Below are positions 20,516 through 32,469 of a DNA stretch of 64,000 nucleotides, in pieces (the first letter of the stretch is position 1; every line of letters starts with the position of its first letter). This DNA comes from Acanthococcus lagerstroemiae (lineage: Eukaryota > Arthropoda > Insecta > Hemiptera > Eriococcidae): contig JAJSSI010000012.1 of NCBI GenBank assembly GCA_031841125.1, positions 658,616 through 722,615 of the forward strand, read 5' to 3'. The position numbers and the translations under genes were made by a program. Under the pieces are notes generated by a model. It was not told the DNA's origin. It ran no database searches and saw only the letters and a list, made by a program, of their open reading frames with translations.

Positions 20516-23155
20516 CCTAAGATAAGAAACTATTCCGTCTATTTAGCCAATCATCCCAGCTCTGTAGCAAGAGGAGGCTCAGCTGTCCTGATTAGAAATA
20601 GGTTATCCCATCACGACGTTGGCGCCTATGTCACCGACAGCATTCAAGCATCCGTAATCGCACTCAACCTATCCAACGAGGTAATCCACATTGGAAGTAT
20701 ATACTGCCCACCTCGGTGTCCGCCTCTGGAATCACAGTTTGTAGACCTCTTCCTTCACCTGGGTCCAAAATGGATACTTGGAGGGGATTTCAACGCAAAA
20801 ATCCTGAATGGGGATCTCGACTTACTTCACCTTGCGGGCGTGTACTGCAAAAAGCATATCAGCGATTCAACAGCTACCCATTATCATCAGGTAGCCCTAC
20901 ATATTGGCCAGCTGACCAGGACAAACTGCCCGATATAATTGATTTTTTCATTCTTAAAGGCATACCGCCACACTATGTCAAAGTCAACTGCATTGAAGAT
21001 CTCAGTTCTGATCATTTACCAATTATATTGACACTGGCAAGTGTACCTACCCGAGACATTAGATGTTGCCCACTAGTCAACAAATCTACTGACTGGGACC
21101 TCTATCGTAAGATAGTAGACAAAAATGTCAACCTCACTGTTAGGCTCAAGTCCCAAGACGAGTTAGACAGGCAGGTGGACCACTTCACTAACGTCCTGCT
21201 AGATAGTGTGCAACGTTGCACCAACTTTCAAAGCCCACCGGAGGTATCAGTGGACTACCCAACATTCATCCGAGACCTGATATGGCGACGACGTAAGGCC
21301 AGGAAAACCTGGCAGCAAAATCGTACGACTCCAAACAAGCAAACCTTCAACCGCCTCTGCAAAGAAACCAAAGCAGCCCTTGCCAACTGGAGGAACCATA
21401 CCTTCAAGACCTACTTAACGTCATTAGCTGCAACAGAGGAGGCAGGATACTCGCTGTTCCGAGCTGCTAAAAATATTCGTCGTCCAGTACAACGCAATTC
21501 CCCACTAAAGAACACAGATGGCACATGGGCCAGAAGTGAACAAGACAAAGCAAACCTGCTGTCACGTCATTTTGAAGGCTCATTCAAAGACAACGACATC
21601 GAGACTGAAATCCAGCCTAGTCTACACGTATCAGACGTCGGCTCCATTAGGCCCTCGTCACCCACAGAGGTGGCAGGGCTAATCGACCAAATGAATCTTC
21701 GAAAATCTGCCGGATCCGACAACATTTTACCAGTCATGATTAGGGAGTTGCCGCGTAGAGCAATAATCCTCGTTACTTACCTAATCTACGCCGCAATTCG
21801 GCTGCGCTACGTTCCTCTAGCGTGGAAAAAAGCGAAGATGATCGTCATCTTAAAACCAGGAAAACCTCCGGAAGATGCCAGCTCATACCGTCCCATCTCG
21901 CTACTACCAGTAGTCTCAAAAATCTTCGAAAACGTAATCATGCACAGGATGAAGCCAACAATTACCGAAAACAGGCTGATACCCGATTTTCAATTTGGGT
22001 TCCGCGAGAAACATTCAACTATAGAACAAATCAACCGAGTTGTCCACACAGTTACTCAAGCGCTAGAAAATAAAGAATTCGCTCCAGCTGTCTTTCTCGA
22101 TGTGAGTAGTGCATTCGACAGAGTATGGCACCTTGGACTTCTGCACAAGCTCCAGTCTATCTTCCCGCCGTGTTTGTGCAAATTATTACAGTCATACCTG
22201 AACAACCGCACCTTCAGCGTTCATGTTGGCTCAGCTTCCTCACCGTATGCTAACATTTTGGCTGGAGTTCCCCAAGGAAGCGTCCTTGGGCCGTTACTAT
22301 TCTTACTATACACCAGAGACTTCCCAGAGATGGAAGGTGCTACTACGTCCCTCTTTGCAGACGACTCTTGCGTTATCGTCCACGATGTCAAATATGAAAC
22401 TGCTGTGACCAGGCTGCAGGTCGCTGTCAACAACATTGCCTTTTGGGCGCGCAACTGGAAGATTCGGCTAAATGAATCCAAGTCCGTAAGACTCGACTTC
22501 GCCCTAAGGAAACATGGCTACCACCCTACAATCTTAAATGAAAAACCAGTACCACTCGTCAGTAGCGCACGCTACTTAGGCTTACATCTGGATAGCAAGC
22601 TTAATTGGCAAGAACATGTGCGTAAAAAGAGAGATCAACTTAATTTACAGTTTAGAAAATTTCAATGGCTAATTGGAAAGCACTCCCAAGTGAGCCTTGC
22701 AAACAAGAGGTTAATCTACACTTCAATTTTCCTCCCAATGTGGGCATACGGGTGTGAAATCTGGGGCACCGCTCACAAATCCAATCGAATTGTTATCGAA
22801 CGGTTCCAAAATAAATTCATGCGCGCTATCACGCAAGCGCCATGGTTTATCTCCAACGAAGAGCTGCGGAAGGATCTTAATCTCGAAGCAGTAGACCAAG
22901 TGATCACCAAAAGAGCTACTCAATACATGCGCCGGCTTCACGCTCACCCGAATGTGGAAGCAGTCATCCTACTCGACACATCCGAGGATACCCGTCGCCT
23001 TAAACGGCTACATACACATGATCTAATTACTCTAACCTAAGTTGTTTAAGTTAGTATGTACTGTGTTGTTCTAGAGATAGTAGATATTTAATGGCAACTA
23101 GCCAGATTATTATTTTCAACATTATATTTAAAAAAAAAAAAAAAAAAAAAAAAAA
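20516..23155 (+). mobile_element. Jockey-like LINE, 5'-truncated, with poly(A) and 10-bp TSD
   Basis: ACTTTATTAG at 20506-20515 is repeated at 23155-23164, directly after a run of about 26 A. The insertion therefore spans 20516 to about 23155. It begins partway into the endonuclease domain, the usual 5' truncation of target-primed reverse transcription. The element interrupts the CATTTGTGGCCAC TIR element. The clean duplication and long A tail suggest a relatively recent insertion, although ORF2 has at least one frameshift. Confidence 0.92.
20519..23040 (+). pseudogene. LINE ORF2: endonuclease plus reverse transcriptase (Jockey group)
   Basis: The first frame reads NYSVYLANHPSSVARGGSAV, then GSIYCPPRCPPLESQF and WILGGDFNAK, the middle of an AP-endonuclease domain. 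Near 20790 the frame shifts and continues to 23040 without a stop. It includes the end of the endonuclease (DIIDFFILKGIPPHYV and SSDHLPIIL). The reverse transcriptase follows, with SYRPISLLPVVSKIFENVIM, DFQFGFREKHSTIEQINRVV, VFLDVSSAFDRVWH, GVPQGSVLGPLLFLLYT and the catalytic TSLFADDSCVIV. The final part (WAYGCEIWGTAHKSNRIVIE and QAPWFISNEELRKDLNLE) is typical of Jockey-type LINEs. The product would nick target DNA and copy the RNA. The copy lacks ORF1 and the first third of the endonuclease and has a frameshift, so it is dead. Confidence 0.9.
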
Positions 23156-24147
23156 CTTTATTAGGGTCTCACATCTATCTTCTGCCAGGAAATATATTTT
23201 AAATCTGAAAATATACACCACGTATTCTTCTTTTGAGGGAAATGTGAAAAATGTTCGAAAATCCCATTTGTGGCCACTTTCGTCCTTATGTGGCCATCTA
23301 ATCTTACCATTTGTGGCCACTTTTATTTTTATTACAAAAGAATGCTCGTTCGACATTTCTGGGTCGAATTTTTTCACTTTTTCGGACTATTTATTATTAC
23401 TTTACTATATTTTAGTAATTTTTTTGCTCTTCGAATGCAGTTAATACATAATCAAAAGAAAAAAATGTATTCAGAAATGCCATATAGCGAAATACCAAGG
23501 AAATTTATCGTAATTTAGCTTTCACTTTGTTCTCAGCCATTGATGGTACTGGCTATCTGCGGTTTTGAAACATTTAAAAATTGATTACACTTCTTAAAAT
23601 TATATTTCAGACCTTTATAATATTCAGAAATAGATTAAAACGATCGAGAAATGAAAATAATATGTAAGAATGTAAGTGGCCACATATGGAGAACAATGTT
23701 TTGTCGTCCTCCAAAAGTGGCCACTCTTTAAATTCACTATTAATTAATGAAAATAAGATAAAATTGCCTACATTTCATCGTAAATTGATTCAGAAAAGTG
23801 TGATTTATAAAATAAAATACTTACCGCAACTATGCGCGGTCTTTTGAGTTTTGAAGCTTCTAAACCTTAATTTGGAAAACCATCCAAAATCAGCAAGTTA
23901 ACAGTGAGTGATAAGAATTATCAATTTTGTTACTTTCGCGATATTCTAATGCCTCGAATTAGCGGTAAATGGTGCTACACGGATTTTCATTTTTTTCATT
24001 GGTTCATTCGATAGCTGAGGAGTGCCAGAACATTTTGGAAAATACCAAAAATGCAGAAAATGCTTTTTTGCTGATTTAAAATACAATTAAAGTGTAAAAG
24101 TGGCCACAAATGGGTGAGTGGCCACAAATGGCGCACCTGCCCTACCC
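23156..24147. other. Remainder of the TIR element, no gene
   Basis: Non-coding interior of the TIR element to the right of the LINE. Apart from scattered GTGGCCAC words there is only AT-rich sequence. Open frames at 23091-23444 derive from the A run and AT-rich DNA. Confidence 0.5.
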
Positions 24148-24270
24148 GGCCCATTGGAAATTTGGCCACTTAGCACTGACTTTTGAAATTCGACTCAATG
24201 TTGTCAGCCGATTGTCCAATACCGCACATAAATTCTCTTGGATTAAAGTTACTCAAAGGTTGGTAAAACT

Positions 24271-24436
24271 TACAGAAGGAAAACGATTCGCCTCTCTTAT
24301 TTTTCACTGTAATCCTATCCGGCGTGGTGTGGTCCAGCGAGCTGATGTCATCCATTCCTGTCAAGCCATCTCCGAACGTGCGATCAGCGATCGCTTTTTC
24401 CACATACATTAAAAACGAACCCAGAAATTCAGCCAT
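24271..24436 (-). CDS. Candidate first exon of an unassigned gene
   Basis: An ATG at 24436 opens MAEFLGSFLMYVEKAIADRT, then FGDGLTGMDDISSLDHTTPD and RITVKNKRGESFSF. A consensus donor, GTAAGTTTT, follows at about 24270. Composition and the clean donor suggest a genuine 5' exon. The next exon would lie downstream on the minus strand, beyond or within the TIR element, possibly at 20345-18702. No protein family is recognised. This and the exons at 18702-20345 are the best candidates in the window for a non-transposon gene, but the link is conjecture. Confidence 0.4.
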
Positions 24437-24439
24437 TTT

Positions 24440-25245
24440 GACTTTTTAACCGTTTAACTAGTTTGAATTTTTGAAACTTTTTATGCACTCCCAAGAAAAA
24501 CTTGGCTTAACTTCGCCCAAAGACTTTTGCTAAGAAACAAAGAAACAACACCTTACGTTTGAACAACAACGCGGTAAGCAGTGAGATGGCTGGGCAGGAA
24601 CGACAACGACGGCAGCCGAAGGAGCGACTCCATTTGGGAACCATTTACACGTAGGGACCGATTCGTGCTATGGTCGCAGCACTACTTTGTGTACAGAATT
24701 CCCGTATTGCACATTGTGAAAATGGTCGCTTTTGCAACCTAGCCGGCTGGTTCTGCTGCTTGAACCGGCTGCGATCAAATACCATAGATGAATAATACGA
24801 GAAACGTCCATATAAAATACATTGAGCGCTATTGAGCGCTTTTCGTTGCGAAAAGAGCGCTATCTATCGGCGTGGATTGTTTATACAATGGTAAGGCATT
24901 GCGCTTATGGGAAAAATTCAGATTTAAAAAAATAATTATTAATTCTGTAAGTGCGATGAAGATGTAAAACCTTGAAAATTACTTTGCTAACATAATTGTA
25001 CGCCAAAAAAAAATGTTTCTAATAATTTTTATCAGTGGGAAAATGAAAAATTGATTAATAAAAAGTAGAGCTCATTACGGGCATCTTTGCATTCGCGCCA
25101 TTTTCAGTTATTTGAAAGTTAGAATATTTCCAAAAAAATATTAGAACTTTGGAGACTTTTGGTGAAATACCATCGTACAGTTTCATAAATTGATAATTTT
25201 CTCTCATATATTCACGAGGAATATAAATAAAGAATGAAAAAATAT
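24440..25245. other. No gene; palindromic GAGCGCT cluster
   Basis: Intergenic DNA. Around 24822-24862 are TTGAGCGCTATTGAGCGCTT, then CGTTGCGAAAAGAGCGCTAT, a local inverted structure using the AGCGCTAT word. A similar word recurs in the array at 27640-28085 on the other side of the P-type transposase gene, so these may be the two edges of that element. The 66-codon ORF at 25055-25255 has no support. Confidence 0.4.
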
Positions 25246-25247
25246 GG

Positions 25248-27600
25248 TTACTCATGCAAAATTTTCTTTATTTTCTTATTTCTTTTATTTTGCACAGGTT
25301 TAGAAACTTTTATAATATTATTATTATAGTGCTGACAAAAGGCTTTCAACAATACTACAATGAATTTCTTCAGAAATACTGATTTACATTCAAGACAAAG
25401 AGGTGGGATAGATGATATAGTATCATCATTTTCACAAGAAAGTAGAAAAGATAATAAACGCGCAATGACACCGCGTCTACTAGTGGTAATGAAGTGCTTT
25501 ATATTAATATTAATTAATGCCTCTACTGCCGTCGCATAATATATGAATTCTTCTGAAGGGTATGTAAATCGAGCACCATCGTATCTTTTGATATTCATAT
25601 GAATATTGTAGGTTTCTTCATTCAGAGGTCCTACAGTTGATACCTTATTGCGACAGATTTCATGAGGTATTCTGGTGCAAGCCCAGCCAGTTACATACGC
25701 GACAGCATTCAGTTGTACATCATCAATATCTTCATTGTCTGCTTCACTCTCAAAATCCAACCGTCGTTCTACTGGTTGGGGTATTTCCACGAGATCTATA
25801 ACTCCCTGCTGTTCAATCTGCATTCTGATAGCCAAAAACTGATTGTAGTCTACCTCTGAATTACTAGTTTCAGGTGGTTCAAGGAGATTGTTGACAATGG
25901 TTGTACGGAAAGCATACGTGAATTTTTCACAGTCGGGTGTTGTATTATTTCCACCTTTCATCCTTATTACACCAAAATTACCCTCTATACAATCTTAGGT
26001 CAATCTTCGCATTAACAAAAACTGTGTTTCATATTTCTCATGTAATTCTTGCCAGAGTAGCTCTGTGGCACAAATATTCGAAATCCACCCCTTAATACAA
26101 GGTATTGAGGTAGCTTCCCGTTGAAGATTTTGATGTGCGTATCCAAGTGGAACGCATTCGGAAAACCACTTCCACTACTACATTGATGAGCTCTGTATAT
26201 AAAATAGGGTTAGATGCAAGAGTGGTAGTAAAGATACGTCGTCGGCGTAACGCCACTGACATTCGCATTCCATGCGTGTGCGTTTTCTTTGAAAAGACAA
26301 AGGGTCGTAGTGGCATTTCCACTCTAATACGTGTACGCAGCGCAACTAGATTTTCATGTTTTTAGTGGGAAAATCTTCAACGGGTTTCTTCTGCACTCCC
26401 TTTGAAATATATTTAAGCTCAGTGAAAAATGATTTCATTTCACGTAGGAGGGTCCAATGCGGGCTAGTCTCTCTCAATGCCGTCTTGTATTGAACGTATC
26501 AAATAATTGATCGACTTTTTTGATGAATTCAGCGGTTTGAGCAGCTTCAGGTGGCATGTTCTTAAAAAATACATTCGTGAGAATACCAGAACTCACCGAG
26601 TGGCTCATAATCTGTGCAGCCAAGCATACTCTCATAGGTGAGAAAGGAGGCAAATTGACGTGTTTTTCAGTCAATTGGGGGGCCAGTTGTGGTTTCTTCA
26701 GGACATCTTTATGGTAGAACATGACAACATGATTCCAATCGTATTTATCTGTTTCTCGCAGTAATACATGTTTTTTAAACGTATTACGCAATGATTTCAG
26801 AAGATGTGGCGTATCATAGATGAAATAAAGTTTTTCATCATGAAATTTGATCACTGGATTTTCAACTATAAGATTCAGCAAGTTTCGCATTTTTTGATTA
26901 TTAGTACCTTGATCGCAAATTACAACTTTTGGAATGAAACCGCATTCAAACAGCTTCTGAAGTACATCAAAAAGAATATTTTTCAGAACAGATCCCCGTG
27001 CTGGACCTGCAGATAAGAAATAACCCAGTACACTCTTGAATTTCTTTTGTATTCCTTTTATCATGAAACATAAGGCTTGGTTAGCTGGTTCCAATTCTGT
27101 TTCAATCGATGCATTCCCAGTATCAGCGAACCTGTGAACAAGATCGGCGTTTGCAGAAAATGTAATCCATTCTTTTAATGACATTTCATCAAAATTATGG
27201 AAATTAAACGCTCATTACGTTGCCACGTTGATACAACTGATTGATAGAAGCGCAAAACTTTAGGATCAATTCCCGGATTAACACTGATGTGTTTTATCCA
27301 TGTGCAAAGAGTTCGTTCACAAGGAAGAATACAGTGTTTGGACATGAAACGATAAGCAACAGGTGAGCAGTAATGCAGTGCAAGAGCCATACTGCGATCA
27401 TAAGAATTATATCGCCTCTGTTTCTTGTGAGCAACTTTTCCAAGTTCACGCTGACGCCTTGAGAAAATATTGCGTTTACTCGGACTAGGAGACAACAATT
27501 TTGATTGAGCATCCTTCAACTGTCGTTTCATTTTCATGTTTGATGTTCGTAATGACTTGTTGATACGTTTATAATATCCCAGCTGGAAATGTGCTATCAC
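25248..27600 (-). pseudogene. P-element/THAP9-type transposase, decayed
   Basis: From 27600 downward the minus strand reads a coiled segment (SNMKMKRQLKDAQSKLL) and the N-terminal block YCSPVAYRFMSKHCILPCER. After a frameshift near 27184 follows the GTP-binding/RNase H-like core: KEWITFSANADLVHRFADTG, QALCFMIKGIQKKFKSVLGY, VVICDQGTNNQKMRNLLN and YFIYDTPHLLKSLRNTFKKH. After further disruptions (26474-25961) the sequence resumes with LLMRRLT, a TAA, DCIEGNFGVIRMKGGNN and FTYAFRTTIVNNLLEPP. This order is that of P-element and THAP9 transposases, including the C-terminal (N/D)QD(C/A)LE-like motif, where TAA has probably replaced a glutamine codon. No THAP zinc finger was found upstream; it may be lost or in an exon I missed. 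At least three lesions make it a pseudogene. Confidence 0.82.
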
Positions 27601-27639
27601 TTTTTAAGAACTGCTAACATGTTTCGCTAGTATTAGCAA

Positions 27640-28085
27640 AAGATGTGCGTGTGTCAAAGATTTGGCCTTCTGCTATGATAGCGTTACTAAATCTCGCTTA
27701 TAGTATGCTCATAATAGCGCGGTAATAGCACTTGCTAGCATTTGCTCAAGAACGCAAGAAGTACTCTTGCTCATATAGCACTATGATAGCATTTGCGTAC
27801 ATGTGCGCGTACACATTTTTTCATCCGCATCTGCTCATGAAGCGCGACTGTAGTACTTGCTAGCATTCGCTATAGAAGAATACGGCTTCATATTCTCGCG
27901 CGCACAGCGCTATGATAGCGTTTGCTGACATTTGCTCATATACATTTCAGCTCATACAGCGCTATAAAGCATACGCTACATTATGCTCTTTAAAATTAGT
28001 TCAGCATTTGCTGTAGTGCGCTATACTAGCATACTGTAGCATACGCTACAGTACACACTGGAACACACATGCACACTCAGGTTCT
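27640..28085. repeat. Degenerate palindromic array (AGCGCTATGATAGCG words)
   Basis: About 440 bp is dominated by overlapping words such as GCTATGATAGCG, GCTAGCATTTGCTCA and CATACGCTACA, many self-complementary. Copies are visible near 27676, 27780 and 27908, and the array ends with GTAGCATACGCTACAGTACA near 28040. It sits directly upstream of the P-type transposase gene. Its style recalls the subterminal arrays of the other large elements in this window, but no terminus or target duplication could be fixed. Confidence 0.55.
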
Positions 28086-29175
28086 ATGGGAACATCACCC
28101 AATAGTGAAATATTTGCAAGCTACAAGTGTATCATTTTATTCATATTTCTGCAATTAAATTTACTCATAAATGTATAAAAATGTCTTAATCTAAACATCT
28201 AAAATAGTTCATTAGTGTATTTATACATGTACATATGTTCGCGAACTACTCAACAATGCCCCGACGGATCCAGCTCAAATTTTCGCGAGGCATTCGCGTT
28301 ATGCGAGCACAGGTTTTAAGCTATAAATTAAAGTCCCAGTCCCCTCAGAGTAGGGATTGTGGATTATTCATCCCTAAACATGTTTTGTTTTAGGTTTTTG
28401 ACTAATCAATAATATGTTACAAAGTGAATGGCATAACCAAATTTCCACCCCCTCCCCCTCTAAAGGTATGGGGATGACCTTATCCAAAGAACCTGAAACA
28501 TTTAATCTCAGTACGTGTATACAAATCGCTGGATACAAATATCACAAAGGGCAATACAACAACAACAACAACAGTATGCTGCAAAGCGTCATGGACTGTA
28601 CAGTACACTACCTGCTTCCTCAATGTTTGTTCAGTTACATAAATATAAATTTTAATATAAATGACTTTATGGACATTCGGTTGCTGCTTTTCTAGGTAAA
28701 CAAAGTTGGATTGCTTTTTTTAAATTAATTAATTAATAATAAATAAATAAATAAATAAATAAATAAAATAAAATAAAGAGGTCTACAAATACATGGAACC
28801 AAATATAATAGAAAATAGGAAAATTTACAGGTTTTGTCAGTATACACATAGTAAAATAACCTTATAGTATGAAATGTGACTATACCTAGCATTTTCACCA
28901 AAAATTAGAATACCAGAGTGGAGAAGGAGATTTTGAAAAATTCAATCGACAAATAAAAAAGCTTATCAAGTTTACTCTAAAGTGCCGTTACATATATTGC
29001 TCGAAGGAGATATTATATGAGGTACCTTTCTATTTTCCAAAATTTATTTTGGTCCCCCCTAACCACTCCAACTGGAGCTACTTTTTCAACGCACGGCTCC
29101 ATCAATTTAGTTTTCTTTCCATAGGGTGTAGCAGCATAATCCCCCTTCTAATGTTTAATGACCCACACTGGTTGG
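28086..29175. other. No gene; two microsatellites
   Basis: An (AAC)n run lies at 28558-28573 and an AAAT/AATA run at 28723-28777. The plus-strand ORF at 28414-28695 spans the AAC run (poly-Asn) and is not supported. Otherwise the sequence is AT-rich without features. Confidence 0.6.
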
Positions 29176-29183
29176 AATCTTTC

Positions 29184-29394
29184 CAGGCGCGTAACCAAAG
29201 GGGGGGCGGGGGGCCAGGCCCCTCCTAAAAAATCTTGGTCCCCCCTGTGCCCCCCTCCCCCGCTGAATTTGAAAATTTTGTAAAATTTATAGTATTAGAT
29301 AAAATAAAGCGAAAGTTTTTAAAACTGGGCCCCCCTTCAAAAATTCGTGGCCCTTTCTGCCCCCCCCCGTTAAAAAATCCTAGTTACGCCGCTG
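29184..29394. mobile_element. hAT-type MITE, 211 bp, perfect 8-bp TSD
   Basis: It is flanked by AATCTTTC at 29176-29183 and 29395-29402. Ends are CAGGCGCGTAACCAAAGG and, inverted, CAGCGGCGTAACTAGG. The interior has the G-run/C-run arms (GGGGGGGCGGGGGG and CCCCCCCCC) seen in the other copies. It is non-autonomous and has no coding capacity. Confidence 0.9.
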
Positions 29395-29402
29395 AATCTT
29401 TC

Positions 29403-29907
29403 TATAAAAAGTCCATCTTTTTAGAGCTCTGAAAATCTCATGTACATTATTAGAAAGCTTACATACTACAAAATAAGAATATGTAGAACTACTCATCTAC
29501 ATTCACACTAATCTGACTGATACAAAAGGGGATATCAATTTTCACGTCACCATTTGAATCAATTTTTCACACGATTTCCAATAGTCAAGCTCTTTGTAGA
29601 CACGAAGATCGAGTTGTTTGCTGGTGAATATATCGAGTCTTTTGCAGAGATGAATGTAGTCTCATTTGGAGATGCTCAGTCGTGCTGTTTGTAAATATTA
29701 AAATCAAGTAATTTGTTGAGACGAATGTCGGCTTAGTTGTAGATCTTTCAACAGACCTCACTGGCACATACTAAAAAACATTTCTGATGCCCTGAAAAAC
29801 AATAAATATATTATTAATTTAAAGAAATATCAACAATATCGCCACGAATGTTGCGAGGTAAAAAACAAGCTAAAAACATAGGAGTTTCTTGGTTCTGTTC
29901 ATAATAT
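29403..29907. other. No recognised feature
   Basis: AT-rich DNA between the two MITEs. A few related words (GTAGACACGAAGATCGAG, GTAGATCTTTC) recur around 29590-29760 but no gene is supported; the minus-strand 60-codon ORF there has no motif. Confidence 0.5.
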
Positions 29908-29915
29908 GAAGAGTG

Positions 29916-30081
29916 CAGTGGCGTAGCTAAGGGTTTCCCAATTGGGGGGGGGGGCACAACAAGGTTTTCAAAGGAGAAAAAGTCGAAAATTGAAATATTT
30001 TTAAAAAATCGCTGATATTAGAGGACTTTGTAAAAATATTGGAGGGGGCACGTGCCCCCCCCCCCCGACTCTATGCCACTG
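29916..30081. mobile_element. hAT-type MITE, 166 bp, perfect 8-bp TSD
   Basis: GAAGAGTG flanks both sides (29908-29915 and 30082-30089). Ends are CAGTGGCGTAGCTAAGGG and, inverted, CAGTGGCATAGAGTC. G and C homopolymer arms lie inside. It belongs to the same family as the copies at 9487 and 29184. Confidence 0.9.
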
Positions 30082-30089
30082 GAAGAGTG

Positions 30090-32219
30090 CCTTTAGGTGG
30101 CAAAACACACATTTCATAATCTCGTAAGGACCTTTCTTGTAGGAAATTTGATGTAGCGCATGATACGCTTTAAACTTTTTCAAAATAACTAATTTTTGTC
30201 GAGAAAAATAATAAAAACTACGATTTTGGACGTTCTATTCCCCAAAAAAGTGGGTTGCCGGGAGGCGGGGTGGTGGGTTTTTGTAGGTGTAAGGAGATCC
30301 TAGTGAACAACTTCCAGGAATAAAATCTTTGATAGCTATTTTTTCATATTTGAAACCATATAATTCCCAGACTATTTATACTGGAATACGATTTGGCAAA
30401 TTAAAAATTAAAATCGGGCCAATCGATGATTTTTTGCCGCTTATTAACTGACAATATTTTCAAAATTTAATAAGCTAAAATGCAATAAATTAAAAAGAAA
30501 AGAGTGAGAGGGAAAAGGACAAAATGAGTTGCAAATTTGCTAGCTCATGTACGAATTTACAAACTAACTATGGAAGTATCCGGTGGGAAGACCCCCTCCT
30601 CTGAACTTGACAAAAAGTAAGAGGGATCGGTCATATTTTCGTATTGTTCCATCAAGAGAAAACTAGGGCCAAAAAGTAGTGCCGTACGTGTAATTTTGCC
30701 ATTGAGTTGTTAGATAAAATTCTTGAACTTTAAAAACAACAGTGGGGGTGGGGGGATAACACAAAATATACTTGAAAGGAAACTGGGAACATGAAATTTT
30801 GTGACAGTAGTGACACAAAATTTATTAGGAAAGGGTAGAATGTAGATTTCAATTTTTCTAACAGAATTAAATTGGTTATATACTAGCCATTTAAGGGCGC
30901 CTCTTTGATTTTCTGATTATCAACGGAACCGAAGCTTTCCTTAATACATACAGTATAGCGATAAAAACATGCAAAGTAATTACCAAAATTAGGTTTTTGC
31001 TTGAGTTTGTTGACGTTATAATCTATTGATAATAAACATTCACCTGTTCCTCCTTTCGTAAATCGATCATATCAGCTGCCGCTGAAGCAACTTCCGGCTT
31101 TCTTCTCTTTAAATGATCTGAGAACTAACCGAATTCGGCTTAGATTTGTTTTTCTATATCGTTATTGTTATAACATCGATAATGCCTCGGAATGAAATCT
31201 AAATAAAGGAAAGAAACACATATTTTACACGGCAATGAATAGTTTATACTGATTGAAATGTGCAGATAATGATTAAATAAGCTCTTACAAATCATTGCTG
31301 ATGTATTTGTGTGATAACTCGGGAAAACCAGATTTAATTTTTTTTTAAATTGATTTTGTCTTCATTGTGGTTACATAGTATGTCCCGTGCTTTACACTAT
31401 GCCGGAGAGGGGGGGGGGAGAAATCCAAAATTTTTCAACTGGGAAGTCCCAATTTCACGAGGGGAGCGAGCGATGAAAATTGAAATTTATTTACGAACTT
31501 GGGTCGGAAAAACAGACAACAACGTCCCAATAAGGCTCAGATTTTCCTAGGGGGGGGGCACCAATTTTTCATCTCCCCCAATCCCACTGTGAATCTACCA
31601 ATTAGCAGACAAAACTTCCCTTGAAAAATCAGACATATACCTACATGTTTTGGTAGAAATTTATGGACGACACCAAGTTCTCTTCAGTTGATCGATATCA
31701 GAAATTAGATCATCGTATTTGATTTCTGAAAATTAAATTATTATTTTTGTTCGACATTTGGTATTAACCAGAGGTTTGCACGAGTTCAGTTAAAAAGTAA
31801 TCGCATAGGAATCGTCATTTACCTTACAGAACGATGCGAATACATACCTAATCATAAAAGTGGCATCGTAGGCATCATATTACAATGCCAGGATGCAATG
31901 CCGATTACTTACTCACGAGTACGATTCATTCATCCGCCAAATCGCTATTCTCGTAAAATGAGTATTAATACTCGTACTCGAACAGTTCTGTGCTCACTCA
32001 TGCAGCTCTCTAGTACTCACCAAAATTCCACCGAGTCACACGAGAAACAAAGTGCAACACATTTTGAAAAAACCTATACCCTATTCTTCATTTCTTCGTC
32101 ATTAGTATCGAAAATAATTCTATTCTCTAATCTTATTTCAAAAACATCAAACATTTCATGCACAGCCGCATTCATTGCAATATTTAGGAAATAGGGTAGA
32201 GGGTGGATGTTACGGACAC
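30090..32219. other. No recognised gene
   Basis: AT-rich DNA with several long G or C runs (near 30740, 31408 and 31550) that may be remnants of further G-run MITEs; I could not match ends or flanks. Open frames at 31350-31550 and 31898-32194 have no recognisable motif. Confidence 0.5.
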
Positions 32220-32469
32220 TAAAAGGCCGCGGCTACATAGAATGCAACTTCGCAACATCGCAACAAATCACAACTATGAGAAGCAACAACATTGGAACAT
32301 GGCATATATAAATCTACAGAAAATTGAATGTTGCTCGAAAAAAAATAATAAAATCTTCTTATCAGTTCTTTGATAACGTCATTTTTGTCTTGAAATTAAT
32401 AACGCTGACTTGTATTTTGAAGGCAAAGAAGTGAAAAAGAAAACTGTTGAAAAATTATTGCATAAAATT

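Larger units (their letters stand above)
20414..24147. mobile_element. TIR element with CATTTGTGGCCAC repeats, split by a LINE
   Basis: The left end reads GGGTAGATGCGCCATTTGTG from 20414. The right end, read inverted from 24147, is GGGTAGGGCAGGTGCGCCAT and continues TTGTGGCCACT, so the termini match apart from a short indel. CATTTGTGGCCAC or its complement recurs inside at about 23266, 23309, 23677, 23714, 24096 and 24118. Removing the LINE insertion leaves about 1.1 kb with no transposase, so this is a non-autonomous element. No target duplication is evident beside GGGTAG. Superfamily is not assigned. Confidence 0.65.
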
